Source of the DNA: Acidobacteriota bacterium
GTDB taxonomy: Bacteria > Acidobacteriota > Terriglobia > UBA7540
DNA length: 9,318 nt
Assembly: GCA_021789565.1 (NCBI GenBank)
Contig: JAJYJL010000217.1
Span: 1-9,318, forward strand
Reading direction: 5' to 3'
Made by a program: the position numbers and the translations under genes. A model generated the notes under the pieces. The model searched no databases. It was not told the origin of the DNA and saw nothing but the letters and a program-made list of their open reading frames with translations. This document shows positions 6,317 to 9,318 of the stretch, one piece after another; positions within the stretch are counted from its first letter, which is position 1; each line of letters opens with the position of its first letter.

Positions 6317-7000
6317 TTAAACCAGGTCGCAAGCAACTGTCCCTTTGTATGATTTACTCGATGGAACAGTCTTGCCACGGACGTGTTTAAAATAGAAGAC
6401 AGCGGCTGCCCGCCGCGTGCTGACCTGAAGTTTCTTATAGATCGATTTCACATGTGACTTTGCCGTCTCCGTACTGATGCAAAGGCTGCGGGCCACTTCT
6501 TTATCGGAATTTCCCTGGGCGATCAGGGTCAGAACTTCCCATTCCCTGGGAGTGAGGTTGCGGGCCATTATGGGTGTCGTTCTCCGGCCGGCGATCAGCC
6601 TGTCAAGGACGGCGTTCGTCACCCGGGGAGGAAACCAGCGTTCGCCTTTCGCTACTTGCCCAACCGCTTTGACCAAAACCTGTGGAGTCTCAGTCATCGA
6701 CAAACATCCCGCGGCTCCTGACTCCAGGGCTTGTGCCCCAAACTCCTCATCAGTGCCCTCGGTTAAAAACAGGATTCGCATTTCCGGCAGTAATTGGCGC
6801 AAATGGTTCAGTGATTCAAGGCCAGCATCAGGGTCAGCGGTATGAAGAATGAGGACGGGCAAACGGGACTCATTGCTCCGATCAACCAGGTCCGAAACGC
6901 TATCAAATTCCAGAACATTAATGTGGGTTCCCAGGGCGGTAAGATAAGCACAGAGAGATTTGCGAAATAGAACTACTGGACTGACCACTCCCAACTTCAT
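6317..7000 (-). CDS. NarL/LuxR-type regulator with a degenerate receiver domain
   Basis: A 227-residue transcription regulator. The ATG at 7000 is preferred over the in-frame ATG at 7132 because GGAGG lies 5 bases upstream and the fold starts right there (MKLGVVSPVVLFRKSL); the upstream 44 residues look non-native. Residues 1-118 have the receiver fold, and 149-205 form a LuxR helix-turn-helix (LTPREWEVLTLIAQGNSDKEVA, then a recognition helix with ETAKSHVKSIYKKL). Key receiver residues are gone: Ser7-Pro8 replace the acidic pair, His53 replaces the phosphoacceptor Asp (LILHTADPD), and Met102 replaces the conserved Lys. Thr80 remains. It therefore should not be controlled by ordinary phosphorylation. 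A basic 25-residue tail follows the DNA-binding domain. No histidine kinase is nearby. A short frame overlaps its start. Regulator family certain; target genes unknown. Confidence 0.92.
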   Translation of the reverse strand: MKLGVVSPVVLFRKSLCAYLTALGTHINVLEFDSVSDLVDRSNESRLPVLILHTADPDAGLESLNHLRQLLPEMRILFLTEGTDEEFGAQALESGAAGCLSMTETPQVLVKAVGQVAKGERWFPPRVTNAVLDRLIAGRRTTPIMARNLTPREWEVLTLIAQGNSDKEVARSLCISTETAKSHVKSIYKKLQVSTRRAAAVFYFKHVRGKTVPSSKSYKGTVACDLV

Positions 7001-7098
7001 AGGTACCTCCAATCGAAAGGATGTACCCTCCCAACTATTAAGGACCCCAAAACCGGAATTTCCATTTTGGTATTCCGCGTAGTTGCCGCCAGACGCAA
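6997..7098 (-). CDS. Possible 33-residue leader peptide coupled to the regulator
   Basis: A TTG at 7098 has AGGAGG (7104-7109) with a 5-base spacer. It opens a 33-codon frame whose TGA (6997-6999) overlaps the regulator's ATG (6998-7000) in an ATGA junction, the classic layout for translational coupling. The peptide contains MEIPVLGSLIVGRVHPFDW and has no known relatives that I recognise. The strong ribosome site is otherwise unexplained, since it lies inside the unlikely N-terminal extension of the regulator. It may regulate the downstream gene, or be a chance frame; the TTG start and short length limit confidence. Confidence 0.35.
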   Translation of the reverse strand: MRLAATTRNTKMEIPVLGSLIVGRVHPFDWRYL

Positions 7099-7100
7099 AA

Positions 7101-7383
7101 GCTCCTCCTATTTTGCGGTAACGGGTAACCATTTAAACGTTCCCCCGGCGTCATGTCTGTATAATATTGCTCACTCTGGCAAATAAATCCCCATGAGACC
7201 GAATCTGCCGCCCGGTGCAGTCGATGCCTCAGACACTCCTCCCTTCCTGCTAGCGCTGGATCGATTTCCCGATTCCTCACAGACTCTGAAGCCCCGATAG
7301 GAGCTTTTCAGGCGCTCCCACCGGCACGAACAGCACGACTGAAGTCGTGCCCTTTCACGGAACCCGACTGCGTCATGAGTAAT
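7101..7383. other. Gap between the regulator and the insertion sequence
   Basis: This stretch runs from the leader peptide's ribosome site to the left end of the insertion sequence. It holds GTCTGTATAAT at 7155-7165, an exact copy of 6236-6246 in the same orientation, and palindrome copy 2 at 7333-7350. A 35-codon ATG frame at 7192 has no ribosome site and no recognisable product. No clear promoter for the regulator is visible on the - strand. Confidence 0.4.
7333..7350. repeat. REP-like palindrome, copy 2 (inverted)
   Basis: GCACGACTGAAGTCGTGC is the reverse complement of the core of copy 1 at 6111-6130. Just to its right is CCTTTCACGG, the complement of the CCGTGAAAG that borders copy 1. 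It ends 33 bp before the left inverted repeat of the insertion sequence. Confidence 0.7.
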
Positions 7384-7406
7384 AGGATTTCACAAAAAGC
7401 TGTTTT

Positions 7407-8685
7407 TTAAGCGGTGCCATCGAGGAAGCTCGGCACGAAACTGTGGACGAAGGTCAGGTGGTCGGAGTGTCCAGAGCGGTGCGCCGTCCAGGCCACGAGC
7501 AGGACGGTGATGTGGGCAACGGTGCAGAGATTGCGAACACTGCTGAGACCGCGCGTCGGCAGATCCTGCATGGCGATGGCGAGCAGCCGGGAGAAGACAC
7601 GCTCCACCGCCGTTCGCTCGCGGTACATTGGGCGAAAGCCGTCCGAACCATAGGGGATCTGGGAACGAACACTGGGACTCTGGCGGAGCAGGTAGTTGCA
7701 GCCTTTCTGCCGGAAGAATTTGGGATGGGCAACGGGACAAACCAGAAAGCGCTGTTGCATGGTGCGGTCGTAATGGATCGGGCAGGAGTATTGCTGATAG
7801 GTGATGCCGGTGCGCCTGGGGGTCATTTTGCCGCGACGAAACATCTCCAGTTTGGCGGGACAGATCACGACCGGGCCCTTGACTTCGAACTCGGGATTGG
7901 AGCGGTGTCGGGGATGAGCGGCCACGATGGGCTGAGCGTGCAGATGATCGATGATAAATCGGAGAAAGGCCTCGCTGTCATAACTGGAATCAGCGCAGAC
8001 CGCCTCGACCGGCAACGGGAGGACGGCCAGCAAAGATTCCAGCAGGGGGATCGCCAGCGGGCCGTCTTTCCGATGGGCTGGCTCGGTTCGCTCCCAGAGA
8101 GGCAGCTCGGTTTCGGTATCGACGACGACGTGATTGCGGTAGCCCCAGAAAAAGACCGTACTTCCGCGAGGGTGGACTGACGTAGCTGGTCAACACGCCG
8201 AGGCGCGCCGTGGGGTCGGCTTTGGGGAATCGTTCTTTGTTGAAGCGATCACGGACTGCGGTCTTCAGATTGTTCTCGCGAACGGGCGAGGCAATCGGGC
8301 AACTGTCGAGTGCCAAGCTGCGTCCTGTGATGACTTTTTCGGCGAGCAGATTTTTCAGCAACTCAACTCGAACCGCCTGCAGCAAGCCGTTGTCGGTGGT
8401 ACGGAGAAAGGCCGAGAAGCGCTCAAGCGGAGGCAGCGGGCGGAGCGGGTCAAAGCCGATTGCTTCGGCCAGCGCCGGGATCTCATGGAGCGCTTGCAGC
8501 AGATCGGTAAGAGAACGAATCCGCCGCAGCGCTCGATAAATGAAGGCGCGCAGCAGGGCATTGCGACTGACTCCCGGCCGGCCGAGGTGTCGCGGTTCGG
8601 CCAGCACCGGCAAATGCTGGAACAAGGCCTGGTAGGCCACGCGCTGGGTAAAGTGCTCGGCATGAAGCAGGCTGGGTTGGTGCAT
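7407..8685 (-). pseudogene. DDE transposase broken by a one-base frameshift
   Basis: The start ATG at 8685 has AAGGAG 6 bases upstream. The first 177 codons run in one frame to about 8155, and the rest continues in the frame that ends at 7407. Skipping the C at 8154 restores a smooth 425-residue protein across KYG-FFWGYRNHVVVDTE, a typical transposase strand. With that correction the catalytic triad is Asp127 (ALDSCPI), Asp232 (CADSSYD) and Glu361 (TAVERVFSRLL). Cysteines in the insertion between the second Asp and the Glu may bind metal. The N-terminal 100 residues resemble the helical DNA-binding part of IS4/IS5-type enzymes. The needed shift is +1, not the -1 used for programmed frameshifting in many insertion sequences, so mutation or a base-call error is more likely. 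Transposase identity certain; family not resolved. Confidence 0.88.
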
Positions 8686-8702
8686 CACGGTCTCCTTGCA
8701 GG

Positions 8703-8716
8703 TTTTGTGAAACCCT
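8703..8716. repeat. Right terminal inverted repeat of the insertion sequence
   Basis: On the - strand it reads AGGGTTTCACAAAA and pairs with 7384-7397. It is itself partly palindromic (TTT-TGTG-AAA), and flanking GCAGG/CCTGC extends this into a hairpin at about 8698-8718, just upstream of the transposase ribosome site. Such a hairpin could damp read-through transcription from outside. Confidence 0.6.
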
Positions 8717-9123
8717 GCTGGAAACTAGCATGGTACCGGATCGCAGGCCAAAAAGTTAAGAGAGCGAATTGCCGGTTGGCAAAAGACTTCAGCCGTGCTG
8801 CGAAGAGGTTTTCACAAAAGTCGAGCTTACTAACCAGCCCGTTTCTGGAGCGCGAAAAAGGCCATTTCGGGCACCTCGACACGAACAAAGGTGATGCAAG
8901 TGGCTGTTTTCCAATAGGTTGCGCTGGTTAGGATTTAACCCGTTTGGCAGTCTGTAACTTGTTGGATTCAAGTCAGTTAGAGTTTTGTGAAACCCTCTGA
9001 GAAAAGCGGGCTAGGAGTGTGTCGGAGATAGATTTGGCTTCAGATTGGGAAAGCCACATGATTGTTTCTGGAGATGGAAGAGATGGTTGTTGACCGAAGA
9101 GCAAAGATCCGTAGGATAGTGGG
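8717..9123. other. Gene-free stretch between two transposase genes
   Basis: About 400 bp with no recognisable coding sequence. It holds a degraded half of the REP-like palindrome (ACTTCAGCCGTGCTGC, 8786-8801), the MITE-like element at 8804-8998, and the upstream region of the IS1182-type gene (8999-9123). The left end of that second insertion sequence must lie in the last part, but I cannot define it without its right end. Confidence 0.5.
8804..8998. mobile_element. MITE-like element, 195 bp
   Basis: AGAGGTTTTCACAAAAGTC at 8804-8822 and, read on the - strand, AGAGGGTTTCACAAAACTC from 8998 to 8980 match at 17 of 19 positions. The core TTTCACAAAA is shared with both ends of the adjacent insertion sequence, so that element's transposase could move it. 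The interior has no gene; it contains an inner inverted repeat CTAACCAGC (8830-8838)/GCTGGTTAG (8923-8931). A GA dinucleotide borders both outer ends (8802-8803 and 8999-9000), too short to prove a target duplication. It could also be the two ends of a heavily deleted related insertion sequence. Confidence 0.55.
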
Positions 9124-9318
9124 ATGAGCAAACGATTTCGGAATTGCGATTTGAATCAGGGATTGTTGATGCCGCCGTCGCTGGAGGACTGGCTGCCGGA
9201 GGGGCACTTGGCGCGGTTCGTGGCGGAGGTGGTGGAGACCTTAGACCTGTCGGCGATCTACGCCGTGTACGAAGCGGGCGACGGCCGGGGGCTGGCGGCG
9301 TACGATCCGAGGATGATG
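9124..9318 (+). CDS. IS1182-family transposase, N-terminus (partial)
   Basis: An ATG at 9124 opens 65 codons that run off the right edge without a stop. The residues MSKRFRNCDLNQGLLMPPSL, then EDWLPEGHLARFV and, near the edge, LAAYDPRMM, match the DUF772-type N-terminal domain of IS1182-family transposases. In that family the pattern is a short Gln-rich start, PPSLxDWLPExHLA(R/W)FV and YHPxMM(V/L). The catalytic DDE region lies outside the window. Upstream GGATAGTGGG is a weak ribosome site, not unusual for transposases. It is oriented opposite to the neighbouring insertion sequence's transposase and is unrelated to it. Confidence 0.88.
   Translation, partial: MSKRFRNCDLNQGLLMPPSLEDWLPEGHLARFVAEVVETLDLSAIYAVYEAGDGRGLAAYDPRMM

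Larger units (their letters stand above)
7384..8716 (-). mobile_element. Insertion sequence with DDE transposase (1333 bp)
   Basis: The ends are proposed from inverted repeats. AGGATTTCACAAAA at 7384-7397 matches AGGGTTTCACAAAA read on the - strand from 8716 to 8703 at 13 of 14 positions. They tightly bracket the transposase gene, 9 bp beyond its stop and about 18 bp before its start, as is usual for compact insertion sequences. I see no convincing target-site duplication at these ends. The transposase places it broadly among IS4/IS5-like DDE elements; I cannot name the family. Confidence 0.7.

Noticed and set aside
7001..7132. N-terminal 44-residue extension of the regulator from an upstream ATG.
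   Set aside because: It lacks a ribosome site, does not resemble the receiver fold, and the ATG at 7000 has a good GGAGG and starts exactly at the fold.
8154..8160. Programmed -1 ribosomal frameshifting in the transposase at the T run.
   Set aside because: Joining the frames requires a +1 (or -2) shift, and no canonical X-XXY-YYZ heptamer in the right register is present.
7384..8998. One large insertion sequence using the far right repeat at 8998 as its end.
   Set aside because: It would leave over 300 bp of noncoding DNA before the transposase and would ignore the internal pair at 8716 and 8804. Two separate elements explain all four repeats; the larger unit is not formally excluded.
1..9318. 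A CRISPR array, tRNA or rRNA gene.
   Set aside because: I saw no regularly spaced direct repeats, no cloverleaf with a TTC-loop signature, and no rRNA-like sequence on either strand.

Overview
The window looks like a stretch of a soil-type bacterial chromosome, most likely Acidobacteriota. The basis is moderately high GC, several Tat-exported redox proteins, a GMC oxidoreductase carrying a gluconate-dehydrogenase subunit 3 domain, a glycoside hydrolase tail of the DUF4038/collagen-binding type, and short palindromes of the GGCACGACTTCAGTCGTGCC kind that I associate with acidobacterial intergenic DNA. No rRNA or other phylogenetic marker is present, so this assignment is an inference.

Left part (1-2210). 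The window opens inside a glycoside-hydrolase-like gene on the + strand, of which only the last 39 codons are visible. It converges on a small NIPSNAP-like alpha/beta-barrel protein on the - strand. A roughly 400 bp gap with a hairpin pair then leads to a Tat-exported high-potential iron-sulfur protein (HiPIP, + strand). The HiPIP gene converges on a - strand aldo/keto reductase that also has a Tat-like leader.

Middle part (2481-5938). On the - strand lie an NmrA-type NAD(P)-binding protein and, upstream of it, an 811-residue protein. The latter joins a Tat leader, a gluconate 2-dehydrogenase subunit 3 domain and a complete GMC flavoprotein with a four-cysteine cluster. It has Asn where the family normally has its catalytic His. 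GMC, NmrA and aldo/keto reductase genes are co-oriented, with gaps of 131 and 270 bp. HiPIP, the aldo/keto reductase and the GMC fusion suggest a cell-envelope sugar or alcohol oxidation module in which HiPIP could be the electron acceptor; that link is inference.

Right part (5939-9318). A NarL/LuxR-type regulator on the - strand has a receiver domain lacking the phosphoacceptor Asp, the acidic pair and the conserved Lys. It is preceded by a possible 33-codon leader peptide whose stop overlaps its start codon. Inverted copies of the palindrome flank this gene. Beyond it are an insertion sequence whose DDE transposase is broken by a one-base frameshift, a 195 bp MITE-like element with nearly the same terminal inverted repeats, and the first 65 codons of an IS1182-type transposase running off the window. 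The left part is ordinary metabolic gene content; the right part is a mobile-element landing zone.
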